From Acidobacteriota bacterium (GTDB lineage Bacteria > Acidobacteriota > Blastocatellia > Pyrinomonadales > Pyrinomonadaceae): a stretch of DNA of 64,000 bases. The first letter of the stretch is position 1. Every line of letters begins with the position of its first letter. This document shows, piece after piece, positions 46,316 to 56,678 of this stretch. A model generated the notes under the pieces. It was not told the DNA's origin, did no database searches, and saw only the letters and a program-made list of their open reading frames with translations. The position numbers were made by a program, and so were the translations under genes. The stretch lies in assembly GCA_029781855.1 (NCBI GenBank), contig JAKOVX010000124.1, positions 1-64,000 on the forward strand, given 5' to 3'.

Positions 46316-46319
<4 letters not shown>
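45591..46319 (-). CDS. Exported protein with RsiV/DUF3298-like fold
   Basis: 242 residues with a signal peptide (LLIVIIFAILSGYATAQ). The order of strands, a FTINYPKVK start, an EVGYNNKGILSVTLSMDG strand, KTVVVDLKTGRRLLAADVF and a final PHIILALQPDGEFFFSW, resembles DUF3298/RsiV domains. Its stop overlaps nothing; its start overlaps the upstream gene by 4 bp. Role unknown. Confidence 0.6.
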
Positions 46320-47143
<824 letters not shown>

Positions 47144-47361
47144 CAGTTCAACATTAAGTCAGGAGACGAATTGTCGGCAAGTTCACTCGTCGTTTATCAG
47201 GATTTGCGGCCGTCTGTGTAGCCGTAAAGCCTAAATGTGTTTATCCGGCGCGACTTTTATAGTAGCATCAGATATTCAGTTATTGGCTGCGACATCATTT
47301 GGCTCTTTCGCGGTGCATGTTGTCGAACGACGTTTTGAATGAATTCGGTTTGGGATCTTAT

Positions 47362-47832
47362 ATGACGAAATTGAAGACCGTGCTCAAGGTGCTGGCCGTT
47401 GTGATCGTTGCCGCATTTGTTGTGATACAGTTTTTTGCCATCGATAAGACGGTTCCCGCGACGGTTCAGGCCGACACTTTGGCAGTTGCCGTTACGGTGC
47501 CGCCAAATGTTAATGCGATTCTCGAAAGGTCGTGTAACGACTGCCACACGAACAATACCGTCTATCCCTGGTACTCGAATGTTCAGCCTTTCGGCTGGTT
47601 CCTTCAGAACCACATTAACGATGGCCGGCGGCACTTGAATATGAGTCAGTTCGGCACCTATGCTGCTAATCGCAAGGTCAAGAAACTCGAAGAGGTCTGC
47701 GAACAGGTCCAGTCGCGTGAAATGCCATTGCCGTCGTACCTGTGGATCCATCGGGACTCGGTTCTCAGTGACGCGGACATAAAGGTTCTTTGCGACTGGT
47801 CAAACGAAGTCAAGTCGAAGATCTCGGATTGA
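47362..47832 (+). CDS. Membrane-anchored haem-binding-domain protein
   Basis: 156 residues from the ATG at 47362 (MTKLKTVLKVLAVVIVAAFV); an upstream TTG is less likely because the hydrophobic anchor should be at the N-terminus. A single CNDCH haem motif near residue 54 is followed by NNTVYPWYSNVQPFGWFLQNH, the haem-binding domain pattern seen in cytochrome-like periplasmic proteins. Redox partner unknown. Divergent from the desaturase-like gene. Confidence 0.85.
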   Translation: MTKLKTVLKVLAVVIVAAFVVIQFFAIDKTVPATVQADTLAVAVTVPPNVNAILERSCNDCHTNNTVYPWYSNVQPFGWFLQNHINDGRRHLNMSQFGTYAANRKVKKLEEVCEQVQSREMPLPSYLWIHRDSVLSDADIKVLCDWSNEVKSKISD

Positions 47833-47872
47833 TCGTCAATTTTGGTAACGCTCAGTAATTCAAACGTTTGTG

Positions 47873-48394
47873 ATGGCGCAATTGAAGATAGTAAATTACC
47901 CGGACCCGGTATTACTTACCGTAGCCAGGCCCGTTGGTCCTGACGAATTTGGGCCGCATCTCGACAAACTCGTATCCGATATGTTCGAGACGATGGCATC
48001 CGCTCGGGGCGTCGGTTTGGCCGCGCCGCAGGTAGGTGTTTCGAAGCGGCTTTTCGTGATGGATGTCCCGAATGAGTCTGGTGAGTCGGATCGACGCGTG
48101 TTGATCAACCCGCAGATCGTTCACTACGAGGGCGAGCAGGTTGGTGATGAAGGCTGTCTTTCGTTTCCGGGTTTGTATCAAGTCGTAAAGCGTGAGGCTC
48201 GTGTGATAGTTCGGGCTCAAGACACGTTCGGGAACGAGATCGAGGTTGACAAGACCGCACTTGCGGCCCGCTGCATCTTGCATGAGACCGATCATTGCGA
48301 TGGCATAGTTTTTCTTGATCGAATGACGGCGTTGAAAAGGGAACTGGCAAAGCGTAAAATAAAGCAATTACAGAAGACTGGCGAGTGGAAATGA
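47873..48394 (+). CDS. def: Peptide deformylase
   Basis: About 173 residues from the second Met (MAQLKIVNYPDPVL). Motif 1 GVGLAAPQVG, motif 2 EGCLSFPG (metal Cys) and motif 3 HETDHCDG (HExxH) are all present. It removes formyl from nascent chains. fmt lies 5 kb downstream on the same strand rather than adjacent. Confidence 0.96.
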   Translation: MAQLKIVNYPDPVLLTVARPVGPDEFGPHLDKLVSDMFETMASARGVGLAAPQVGVSKRLFVMDVPNESGESDRRVLINPQIVHYEGEQVGDEGCLSFPGLYQVVKREARVIVRAQDTFGNEIEVDKTALAARCILHETDHCDGIVFLDRMTALKRELAKRKIKQLQKTGEWK

Positions 48395-48395
48395 T

Positions 48396-48620
48396 ATGAA
48401 GATCGAAGACACCAAACTCACCGTTGAGGTAGGTTCCATTCGCGAACTTAACTTGTATCTATTAAAGGGCTGGGTACTTCTGCTCAGCTACGTAAATCAT
48501 ACGAGCGACTCGCAGCAGCCGCGTTTTGTGGTCGGCTGGCAGGATCATGCTGAGCCGCAGATCCCGGAATTGCTGGACGAATGGGAGCTCCACGAGATCG
48601 ATAGACAGCGCTTTCGCTGA
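48396..48620 (+). CDS. Small hypothetical protein linked to def
   Basis: 74 residues beginning one base after the def stop, so likely translated with it. Pattern LTVEVGSIRELNLYLLKGWVLL followed by FVVGWQDHAEPQIPEL suggests a small alpha/beta fold. Family not recognised. Confidence 0.65.
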   Translation: MKIEDTKLTVEVGSIRELNLYLLKGWVLLLSYVNHTSDSQQPRFVVGWQDHAEPQIPELLDEWELHEIDRQRFR

Positions 48621-48630
48621 ACAAAATATT

Positions 48631-50199
48631 ATGCAGACACAACGAAGCTTAGACGAATTTAGAAACGAACCATTTACAGATTTTTCGAAACCAGAGAATA
48701 AAGCGGCCTTTGAGGCAGCACTTGATAAGGTCCGCAGCGAACTCGGACGCGAATATCCGATAGTGATCGGTGGCGAGAAATTGTCCCTCGACCACAAGTT
48801 CAACAGCACTGATCCGGCCGACAAGAGCCGTGTTGTGGGTGTTTTCTCTGAGGGTGACACTGACACAAGCCTGGTAGAACGAGCCATTGTGACCGCCGGT
48901 GAGGCTTTCCTTTCGTGGCGAAATGTTCCGTATGCGGAACGTGCGGAGTATCTTTTCAAGGCAGCAGAGTTAATGCGGCAGCGAAAGCACGAGCTTTCGG
49001 CCTGGATGGTGTTCGAGGTTTCAAAGACCTGGGCCGAGGCCGACGGCGATACAGCCGAGGCCATCGATTTTTGTGAGTTTTACGGCCGCGAAATGCTCCG
49101 CTGGGGCAGCGAACAGCCCGTTACACCGAATGCGGGCGAGGAAAATACGTTTGAATATATTCCGCTTGGCGTCGGGGCGATCATCCCACCGTGGAATTTT
49201 CCGCTTGCGATCATGGCCGGAATGACGATGGCGGCCGTTGTTGCTGGAAATACGGTCGTTCTTAAGCCGTCGTCGGATTCGCCGACCATTGCTGCAAAAT
49301 TTGTCGGGATCCTCGAGGAAATTGGTCTGCCGGCGGGTGTGGTCAATTACATCAGCGGCAGTGCAAAGACCGGCGAGGCGATGGTTACGCACCCGAAGAC
49401 GCGATTTATTTCGTTCACCGGTTCAAAAGGCGTCGGGCTCCATATTAACGAAGAGGCCGCCAAGACCCGTCCGGGCCAGATCTGGATCAAGCGTGTGATA
49501 GCTGAGATGGGCGGCAAGGATGCGATCGTGGTCGCCGACGACGGCGACATTGACGCGGCGGCGGTCGGCGTCGTTCAGGCGGCTTTCGGCTATCAGGGTC
49601 AGAAATGTTCGGCTTGTTCGCGATTGATCGTCGACGAAAAGGTGCATGATGCGTTGATCGAAAAGGTAGTATCCTTGACTAAAGATCTCAAGGTCGGGCC
49701 GCCCGATGATGGTGCCACAAACGTGGCCGCCGTTATCAATAAACGCTCATATGACACGACGCTCGGCTACATTGAAAAAGGTGTTGCCGAGGGCGGCGTG
49801 GTCCTAGCCGGCGGAAAGGGCGATGATTCGAAGGGCTTTTTCATCGAGCCGACGATCATCGATAACATCGAGCCCGGAGCCACAATTGAGCAGGAAGAGA
49901 TCTTTGCACCTGTGCTCGCGGTCATCAAGGCACGTGATTTCGATCATGCACTTGAGATCGCGAACGATACGGAATTTGGCCTGACCGGCGCACTTTATTC
50001 GGCTTCGCCGGAGCGATTGGAACGCGCACGGCGTGAGTTCCACGTAGGAAACCTGTATTTGAATCGAAAATGTACCGGAGCTCTGGTCGGCGTGCATCCG
50101 TTCGGTGGATTCAACATGAGCGGAACGGATTCAAAAGCTGGCGGCCGTGAGTATCTCCTTCAATTTATGCAAGGTAAATCGATCGCAAGAAAGATCTGA
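48631..50199 (+). CDS. pruA: 1-pyrroline-5-carboxylate dehydrogenase
   Basis: 522 residues from the ATG at 48631 (MQTQRSLDEFRNEPF). Upstream in-frame codons overlap the preceding gene. Aldehyde dehydrogenase motifs are IIPPWNFPLAI, FTGSKGVGLHI, EMGGKDAIVV (general-base Glu) and GQKCSACSRLIV (catalytic Cys). The overall match is to the proline-catabolic P5CDH type that makes glutamate. No proline dehydrogenase is in the window. Confidence 0.92.
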   Translation: MQTQRSLDEFRNEPFTDFSKPENKAAFEAALDKVRSELGREYPIVIGGEKLSLDHKFNSTDPADKSRVVGVFSEGDTDTSLVERAIVTAGEAFLSWRNVPYAERAEYLFKAAELMRQRKHELSAWMVFEVSKTWAEADGDTAEAIDFCEFYGREMLRWGSEQPVTPNAGEENTFEYIPLGVGAIIPPWNFPLAIMAGMTMAAVVAGNTVVLKPSSDSPTIAAKFVGILEEIGLPAGVVNYISGSAKTGEAMVTHPKTRFISFTGSKGVGLHINEEAAKTRPGQIWIKRVIAEMGGKDAIVVADDGDIDAAAVGVVQAAFGYQGQKCSACSRLIVDEKVHDALIEKVVSLTKDLKVGPPDDGATNVAAVINKRSYDTTLGYIEKGVAEGGVVLAGGKGDDSKGFFIEPTIIDNIEPGATIEQEEIFAPVLAVIKARDFDHALEIANDTEFGLTGALYSASPERLERARREFHVGNLYLNRKCTGALVGVHPFGGFNMSGTDSKAGGREYLLQFMQGKSIARKI

Positions 50200-50222
50200 T
50201 ATTTTCGACAGTACTAACCAAT

Positions 50223-51131
50223 ATGAAGAAACGTTTTTGCTACTCGGTCGCGCTTGGCGTGGTTCTGAGCTTCGCCTGCGTTACGGCCGGCTTTGCGCAA
50301 AAGGCAAAGCCGGTGCAGAAAACACCCAAACAGATAATCTTCGCCGTCCTGAGTGACGGTAAATCTTTAGAGCCGATCGCCTATCTCGACAAAGGCAAGC
50401 TGGAACAGACCGTCAACGGCAGTGATAGTGCGGAGATACTTGCGGCATTCGCTAAGTCGTACTACAAAACTGGCACGACCTATAGCCTTGTTTTTGGCGG
50501 TGCGTCCGCCGGAAAAGTGACGGTCAAATCGGCGAATAACAAGTACGAGTGTGCTCCGAATACGGCGAACATCACAGTCTCGGCACCGAAGGCCAATTTG
50601 CGGGGCAACGTAATGGCCCTGGCAACGAACGCCACCGTGAAGAACAAAACCATCGAGCGACGACGTCCCACCGTTGTTGAAAGACGCGAGATCGAATCGC
50701 TAGTGAACGGGATCTACGCAACGAACAAATTGACGCCGAAGACGCTCAATTCTCAGAACCTGACGGTCCTTGACGTTGACAACAATGGCAGGCCAGACTT
50801 CGTTGGATCTTATTGGGTCGATGTCGACAAGTCGACACGAGCACTAGTGTTTTTCATAGCTGAAAAGGGCTCGGACGGCAAAATAAGGGTCACCTACAGT
50901 GACTTTCGGACCATCGACCAGGGCAGCGTGATGAGCGGTGATATCAAAGACGTGGATAACGGTATTTACCATGAATTGCTGCTCGACGCGTTCGATTATG
51001 ACGGCGACGGTCACAGCGAGATCTTCACGTATACGGCTTCATTTGAAGGTGCAGGTTTTACAGCGTACAAGAAGGTTGGCGACAAGTGGACAAAGGCGAT
51101 CGAGGTTTCCAATTACCATTGCGGATACTAA
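50223..51131 (+). CDS. Exported hypothetical protein
   Basis: 302 residues with signal peptide (ALGVVLSFACVTAGFAQ). The C-terminal half has DVDNNGRPDFVG and YDGDGHSEIFTY, resembling the calcium-binding FG-GAP or VCBS type repeats of beta-propeller proteins. No catalytic motif seen. Confidence 0.65.
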   Translation: MKKRFCYSVALGVVLSFACVTAGFAQKAKPVQKTPKQIIFAVLSDGKSLEPIAYLDKGKLEQTVNGSDSAEILAAFAKSYYKTGTTYSLVFGGASAGKVTVKSANNKYECAPNTANITVSAPKANLRGNVMALATNATVKNKTIERRRPTVVERREIESLVNGIYATNKLTPKTLNSQNLTVLDVDNNGRPDFVGSYWVDVDKSTRALVFFIAEKGSDGKIRVTYSDFRTIDQGSVMSGDIKDVDNGIYHELLLDAFDYDGDGHSEIFTYTASFEGAGFTAYKKVGDKWTKAIEVSNYHCGY

Positions 51132-51225
51132 TTCGCTTGATCAAAAGTTTCCGGGTTCATGCGTCCCGAATATTCCGGGAGCGTGTTGCAAATAAATGCG
51201 TAGTTCGATCTTCAATCCTTAACGA

Positions 51226-52839
51226 ATGAAAAAACAAAGTGAAAAGATCCTTGCCGTGGTCGTGTTTCTATCGATCACGGCTTTGAATTTCGGGCAAACC
51301 ATCCAGGCTCCGTTTCCCGTTAAGCGGCAGGAATCCGCTGAAACCTGGCGGCGCGATGGCTGGAATGCCATCGACCGGGCAAAACGCGAGAAGATCCGAA
51401 ACGGGAAGGCCAAGAACGTGATCCTTTTTATCGGTGACGGAATGGGCGTTTCGACCATCACCGCCGCTCGGATATTTGAAGGACAGCAGAGAGGAGAGAG
51501 CGGCGAGGAAAACCGGCTGAGTTTCGAGGAATTTCCATACACCGCTCTGTCCAAGACCTACAGTGCGAATCAACAAACGTCGGATTCCGCTCCAACAATG
51601 AGCGCGATAATGACCGGGATCAAGACCGACGAAGGCGTCCTGTCGGTAAATCAGAACATCGTTCATGGCGATTATCGAACGGTTGACGGCAACAAGACCA
51701 AGACCCTCCTGGAGATGTCCGAGGAAGCCGGAAAGTCGACCGGTGTCGTTACGACTACACGTTTGACCCACGCGACGCCCGCGGCTTGCTACTCACATAC
51801 GGCTGACCGGGATTGGGAGTCGGACAAGGACATATTCGATCGAAACAAGGAAGCGTATGAAGCAAAATTCCCGGATATTGCCAGGCAGCTGATCGAATTT
51901 CCATACGGCGACGGCCTCGAGGTCGCTATGGGCGGCGGAAGGCAAAAGTTCATGCCTAAAGGGACGCCCGATCCCGTTGCAGCCGGTAAGCAAGGCGAAC
52001 GGCTCGATGGCCGCGACCTGACCAAAGAGTGGACCGGCAAGAAATCGGCTTCCAAATACATCTGGAATAAAGAGCAGCTTGCATCGATCGACCCCAAAAC
52101 CACAAAACACCTGTTGGGCTTGTTTGGCTCGACGCATCTCGAGTTTGATAAGGACCGCACGACGAAGAACCTCGATGAGCCCTCCCTGACGGACATGACC
52201 ACGAAAGCGATCGATGTTTTGTCGCAAAACAAGAAAGGATACTTCCTCATGGTCGAAGGCGGCCGTATCGATCAGGCGCATCATTTGGGCAACGCATATC
52301 GGGCACTTCAGGATACAGTTGAACTCTCGAATGCCGTGCGAGCGGCAGTTGCGAAAGTAAATTTGGATGAGACTCTGATAGTTGTCACGGCCGACCACAG
52401 CCATACGCTCACGATCGGCGGTTATCCGGCCCGCGGCAATAATATTCTGGGGCTGGTTCGTGAGGTCGGTCCCGACGGTAAACTTGAGGCTGACGTGAAG
52501 CGTGATGCGCTCGGGCTGCCTTATACGACGCTAAATTACGCGAACGGCCGCGGATATACGGGTGCGACCGCCGAGCAGCCGGAAGGTTCGAAGCAGTATC
52601 CGGCTGATTCAAAGAGAGTTACGGGTATTACAAAGGGAAGGCCCGATCTGACTAAAGTGGATACGACTGACCCGAATTATCTTCAGGAAGCGCTGGTGCC
52701 GCTCGGCGACGAAACGCACGGCGGCGAGGATGTCGCGATCTTCGCTATCGGTGTGAACGCTCACCTGATACGCGGTTCGATGGAAGAGAACTGGATCTTC
52801 TATGTGATGGCGGACGCAATGCGGCTTGGACGAAAATGA
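51226..52839 (+). CDS. phoA: Alkaline phosphatase
   Basis: 537 residues, exported. LFIGDGMGVSTITAAR carries the first metal Asp; SDSAPTMSA holds the nucleophilic Ser; EGGRIDQAHH, TADHSHT and DETHGGEDV supply the remaining zinc ligands. A periplasmic phosphomonoesterase. Its stop overlaps fmt by 4 bp, an unusual pairing of a secreted enzyme with a translation factor. PhoA versus other alkaline phosphatase subfamilies is not settled. Confidence 0.92.
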   Translation: MKKQSEKILAVVVFLSITALNFGQTIQAPFPVKRQESAETWRRDGWNAIDRAKREKIRNGKAKNVILFIGDGMGVSTITAARIFEGQQRGESGEENRLSFEEFPYTALSKTYSANQQTSDSAPTMSAIMTGIKTDEGVLSVNQNIVHGDYRTVDGNKTKTLLEMSEEAGKSTGVVTTTRLTHATPAACYSHTADRDWESDKDIFDRNKEAYEAKFPDIARQLIEFPYGDGLEVAMGGGRQKFMPKGTPDPVAAGKQGERLDGRDLTKEWTGKKSASKYIWNKEQLASIDPKTTKHLLGLFGSTHLEFDKDRTTKNLDEPSLTDMTTKAIDVLSQNKKGYFLMVEGGRIDQAHHLGNAYRALQDTVELSNAVRAAVAKVNLDETLIVVTADHSHTLTIGGYPARGNNILGLVREVGPDGKLEADVKRDALGLPYTTLNYANGRGYTGATAEQPEGSKQYPADSKRVTGITKGRPDLTKVDTTDPNYLQEALVPLGDETHGGEDVAIFAIGVNAHLIRGSMEENWIFYVMADAMRLGRK

Positions 52840-53783
52840 GAATTGTTTTCATGGGCACACCGCAGGCCGCGGTGCCATCACTTAGCAAACTGATCGAGGC
52901 AGGCCACGATGTCGTTGCCATCTACGCCCAGCCCGACAGGCCATCCGGGAGAGGCAACAAGATCGCCTTTTCCCCGGTAAAGCAGTTGGCGATCGAAAGT
53001 GGTCTGCCTGTTTTCCAGCCGGTGAAGATAAAGGCCGCCGAGACATTGGAAACTTTCAGGTCGCACGAAGCCGATCTTGCGGTTGTCGTCGCCTACGGCA
53101 GGATCCTGCCGGACGAGTATTTGTCGGCTTACCAACATGGCGCGATAAATGTGCATTTCTCGCTTTTACCAAAATATCGCGGCGCCGCACCGGTGAATTG
53201 GGCCATCGTGAATGGGGAATCGGAAACCGGCGTGACCACGATGAAAATGGACAGCGGGCTGGATACAGGTGATATTCTTCTCCAATCGTCGACGCCGATA
53301 GGCCCGGAGGAGAATGCTATTGAACTGATGTCTAGGCTGTCGTTTGTCGGTGCGGATTTGCTTGATGAAACATTACGAACGCTGGACGCCGTCGTTCCGC
53401 GGCCGCAGGATAATAGTTTAGCTACTTTCGCTCCGATCATGCGGAAAGAGGACGGCCGCGTCGATTGGTCGATGTCGGCAAAGGAGATATCCGATCGCGT
53501 CCGAGGATTTCAGCCATTTCCGACGACGTTTACGACGTTTCGGGGACATCGGCTGACGATCTGGAAAGCGGTTCCGTGGGAAAATGAAGAGTTCGAAGGC
53601 GTTGCTAAGCCCGGGTGCATCGCCGCGACGAATGGCGGAGAATTGATAGTCGGCTGCGGTCACGGGACGTTTGTAAGGGTTTTGGAAATTCAATTAGAAG
53701 GCAAGAAACGCATCGGCGCCCGCGATTTTGTGAACGGAATGCGGCCCGTAGTCGAGGAAAAGTTGGGCGATGATCGAGGTTGA
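52836..53783 (+). CDS. fmt: Methionyl-tRNA formyltransferase
   Basis: 315 residues. FMGTPQAAVPSL starts the formyltransferase domain; the catalytic region is INVHFSLLPKYRGAAPVNWA with MKMDSGLDTGDIL after it. C-terminal OB-like domain contains GFQPFPTTFT. It formylates initiator tRNA. Overlaps the next gene by 14 bp. Confidence 0.96.
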   Translation: MRIVFMGTPQAAVPSLSKLIEAGHDVVAIYAQPDRPSGRGNKIAFSPVKQLAIESGLPVFQPVKIKAAETLETFRSHEADLAVVVAYGRILPDEYLSAYQHGAINVHFSLLPKYRGAAPVNWAIVNGESETGVTTMKMDSGLDTGDILLQSSTPIGPEENAIELMSRLSFVGADLLDETLRTLDAVVPRPQDNSLATFAPIMRKEDGRVDWSMSAKEISDRVRGFQPFPTTFTTFRGHRLTIWKAVPWENEEFEGVAKPGCIAATNGGELIVGCGHGTFVRVLEIQLEGKKRIGARDFVNGMRPVVEEKLGDDRG

Positions 53784-54543
53784 GAATACGGGTAAATTTC
53801 AGATAATCACCTTCTACAAGTTCAAGCAAATGCGTGAACTTGGCAGCCTTGAAGAGGTCAGATCGTCGTTGCGGTCATTAATGGCGGACTTTGACGTTCG
53901 CGGGACGATAATTCTTGCGGACGAGGGCTTTAATGCCACGATCGGCGGTCGTCCGGAGGCAATAGCTCGATTCATTCCGGAGATCGAACGTACTCTCAAC
54001 ACCGAGATCGAGTTCAAATCGTCATTTCACGACGAGTTGCCCCATCGCAAGATCGACGTTAAGATCCGTCCGGAGATCGTAACCCTGAAACGGCCGGTCA
54101 ATATTGAACTTGGCAAAGGAACGCACGTTGCCCCGGAAAAATGGAACGAGATCATTGCGTCCGAGGACACCTTTGTTCTCGATGCCCGAAATGATTACGA
54201 ATACAGGAACGGTACCTTCCGCGGGGCGGTCAATCCTTCGACGACGAAATTCAGCGAACTGCCGGCGTTTATCGAGGAAAATCTCGACCCCGAGCGGCAT
54301 AAAACGGTTGCGATGTTCTGCACCGGCGGCATCCGATGTGAGAAATTCGCTCCGTATTTGAAAGAGCGTGGATTCGAAAATGTCTATCAGCTTGAGGGCG
54401 GCATATTGAAATACCTCGAGGTCGTTTCGCCCGATGAGTCGCTCTGGGAAGGCGAGTGTTTTGTCTTCGACGATCGTCGTACCGTTAATGCGAACTTAGA
54501 AAAAGGTGTAGGCCCGGACTATTCGCAGGAGAAACACTCCTAA
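53770..54543 (+). CDS. trhO: tRNA uridine(34) hydroxylase, rhodanese family (TrhO-like)
   Basis: 257 residues with an N-terminal ferredoxin-like domain (ITFYKFKQM, ADEGFNATIGG) and a rhodanese domain whose active-site loop is CTGGIRCEKF. The order and loop match TrhO/YceA, which hydroxylates U34 in tRNA. Its place between fmt and rsmB supports an RNA-modification role. Confidence 0.9.
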   Translation: MIEVENTGKFQIITFYKFKQMRELGSLEEVRSSLRSLMADFDVRGTIILADEGFNATIGGRPEAIARFIPEIERTLNTEIEFKSSFHDELPHRKIDVKIRPEIVTLKRPVNIELGKGTHVAPEKWNEIIASEDTFVLDARNDYEYRNGTFRGAVNPSTTKFSELPAFIEENLDPERHKTVAMFCTGGIRCEKFAPYLKERGFENVYQLEGGILKYLEVVSPDESLWEGECFVFDDRRTVNANLEKGVGPDYSQEKHS

Positions 54544-54563
54544 CGGTCGTTCCCGAAACCCTA

Positions 54564-55886
54564 ATGGCAATTTCACCCGCCAGGCTTGCAGCCTACGACA
54601 TTCTGCTTAAGGTCGAGTCAGGGGCTGGATCTTCGTCAGAACTTCTTGCTGAGAGTGCAGAAACGCTCGGCGACCGAGATCGGACTCTTTGTCACGAATT
54701 AACGCTCGGCACGATCCGGCGACAGATGTTCCTCGACGCCGCAGTCGCCCAAAAGACGAAAAAGCAGAAAATGGACATTGAGGTCGTCATCGCGCTTCGG
54801 CTCGGGCTTTATCAGCTGCTTTTTCTCGATCGCGTACCTGACTATTCGGCGATCAACGACAGCGTGGAGCTGGTTCGCCGCGCGAAGAAGACGTCGGCGA
54901 AGGGATTCGTGAACGCGATACTTCGGCGTTTTACGAGCGAAAGGCCCATTTTGGAATTCGCCGACGATATCGAACGAATATCCATCGAAACCTCCCATCC
55001 TCGCTGGCTGCTCGAGAAATGGATCGGGCTGTTCGGAGTTGAGATGGCCACTGACCTGGCTTGGGCAAATGAGAGACAGCCACTGACGGCGTTTAGGCCG
55101 ACCGATGTATTGAAAGATCGCGGGCTCGACCTGGACGAAATGCTGGGATCCGGATCGTTCAGGAGGTCCGAATTTGTCGAGGACTGCTTTCTTGCTGACC
55201 GGATGCCGCCGGAAGTTCGGCGACTTGAGGAAGACCATCTGGTCTATTTCCAGGACGAAGCGTCACAAATGGTCGGATCGCTAGTGAACGCATACAAAGG
55301 TCAACGCATCCTGGATTTGTGTGCTTCGCCCGGCAGCAAGACAGGGCAGATCGACCCAGTCTTGCTCGGAGGAGTTAGCCGGCGGCTGATCGTCGCCGGC
55401 GACATTAGCCGAAAGCGTGCGGAATTCCTAAAGGGAAACATAGCCGCTCAGGGATTGACGGTGGCGAATGTGCTGCAATACGACGCCGAGACCGAGTTGC
55501 CGTTCGCGGACGGAGTGTTCGACGTGATCCTTGTCGACGCACCGTGCTCCGGGACCGGAACGATCAGGCATAATCCGGAAATACGCTACAGGCTTTCGCC
55601 CGGTGATTTTGCGTTGCACGCATCCCGGCAAAAACGCATCCTATCAAATGCTGCGAGAGTGCTGTCCCCGAACGGAGTGCTGATATATTCGACCTGTTCG
55701 CTCGAAAGCGAGGAAGATGAGGACGTCGTGCATGCCTTTCTTTCTGAACACGCGGGATTCCGGGTAATACCGCCGCAATTGCCCGAGAGGTTTCTTACTG
55801 AACGTGGATTTGCGCGGACGTTTCCATCGAGGGATGATATGGACGGTTTTTTTGTTGCGGTCTTGACCAGACAGCCGTTAGGTTGA
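54564..55886 (+). CDS. rsmB: 16S rRNA (cytosine(967)-C5)-methyltransferase
   Basis: 440 residues: NusB-like RNA-binding domain (about 5-140) then a Rossmann methylase. SAM motif LDLCASPGSKTGQ, DAPCSGTGTIRHNPEIRY with the releasing Cys and YSTCSLESEED with the catalytic Cys. Length and two-domain order are typical of RsmB. Confidence 0.94.
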   Translation: MAISPARLAAYDILLKVESGAGSSSELLAESAETLGDRDRTLCHELTLGTIRRQMFLDAAVAQKTKKQKMDIEVVIALRLGLYQLLFLDRVPDYSAINDSVELVRRAKKTSAKGFVNAILRRFTSERPILEFADDIERISIETSHPRWLLEKWIGLFGVEMATDLAWANERQPLTAFRPTDVLKDRGLDLDEMLGSGSFRRSEFVEDCFLADRMPPEVRRLEEDHLVYFQDEASQMVGSLVNAYKGQRILDLCASPGSKTGQIDPVLLGGVSRRLIVAGDISRKRAEFLKGNIAAQGLTVANVLQYDAETELPFADGVFDVILVDAPCSGTGTIRHNPEIRYRLSPGDFALHASRQKRILSNAARVLSPNGVLIYSTCSLESEEDEDVVHAFLSEHAGFRVIPPQLPERFLTERGFARTFPSRDDMDGFFVAVLTRQPLG

Positions 55887-55962
55887 TAAGACCGTCGGTC
55901 ACAGGTTACGTGTCGCAGGCAAAAATGGTACTATCTTTTTTTGATTTTGGAGTGAGGCGCAA

Positions 55963-56622
55963 GTGAGCATTTTTCAAAGAGGATTGTCGGCGGTCGGAAA
56001 GCTGATCGCGCTCGGGTTGCTGGTCGCCGGCTTTTTTGTCGGTATGATCGCGGTCGTTCTGATGTCGCTCCAGGGTGCAGAGATAAAGGTTCCCGAGATC
56101 ACGGGAAAGACATTTGTCGAGAGCGAGCACGAGCTGGCATCGCTCGGGCTCAAGATCAAAAAACGTGCCGACCGCTCCAGCGATGCTCCGCCGAACACGG
56201 TCATTGAGCAGCTTCCGAAACCGGGTGAGACCGTGAAAACCGGTCAGTGGATCCTTGTTGTAACGAGTAAGGGGCGAGCCGAGGGCGAAGAACCGCCTCA
56301 GTTGATCAAGAAGGACGACCAGGACGATTCGAGTAAGATCGAGGAAATGATCTCGGACAAGCCGAAAAAGCCGAAGGCCAATTCGAATACGAATCGTAAG
56401 AAAGCAGATACTACTCGGGATGTGATCGGCGACAATTCGAATTCCGATGGAAACAGTAATTCGAATTCCTCGGATTCGAATTCGAATAAGAAAGAAACGT
56501 CACCGGGAAGTAATACAACCAAGAACAATACTAAGAACCCGGGCACGCCGACCTCGAAACCGGCGGCGAATAACAGTTCGAAACCCGTCGACGGCCGTCC
56601 GCGTCTTGCGAACCGGCCCTAA
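55963..56622 (+). CDS. Membrane-anchored single PASTA-domain protein with Asn/Ser tail
   Basis: 219 residues from a GTG at 55963. One transmembrane helix (about 12-36) is followed by a PASTA domain (VPEITGKTFVESEHELASLG ... PNTVIEQLPKPGETVKTGQW). The tail is low-complexity (NSNSDGNSNSNSSDSNSNKK), encoded by repeated AATTCGAATTC-like DNA. PASTA domains usually bind muropeptides on Ser/Thr kinases, but no kinase domain is present. Position between rsmB and rpe is shared with other bacteria of this style. Confidence 0.85.
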   Translation: MSIFQRGLSAVGKLIALGLLVAGFFVGMIAVVLMSLQGAEIKVPEITGKTFVESEHELASLGLKIKKRADRSSDAPPNTVIEQLPKPGETVKTGQWILVVTSKGRAEGEEPPQLIKKDDQDDSSKIEEMISDKPKKPKANSNTNRKKADTTRDVIGDNSNSDGNSNSNSSDSNSNKKETSPGSNTTKNNTKNPGTPTSKPAANNSSKPVDGRPRLANRP

Positions 56623-56678
56623 CGATAAAGCAACGAATTGCTGGTTGGATGCAACAAATACAGGTGTGAAAAATTTGC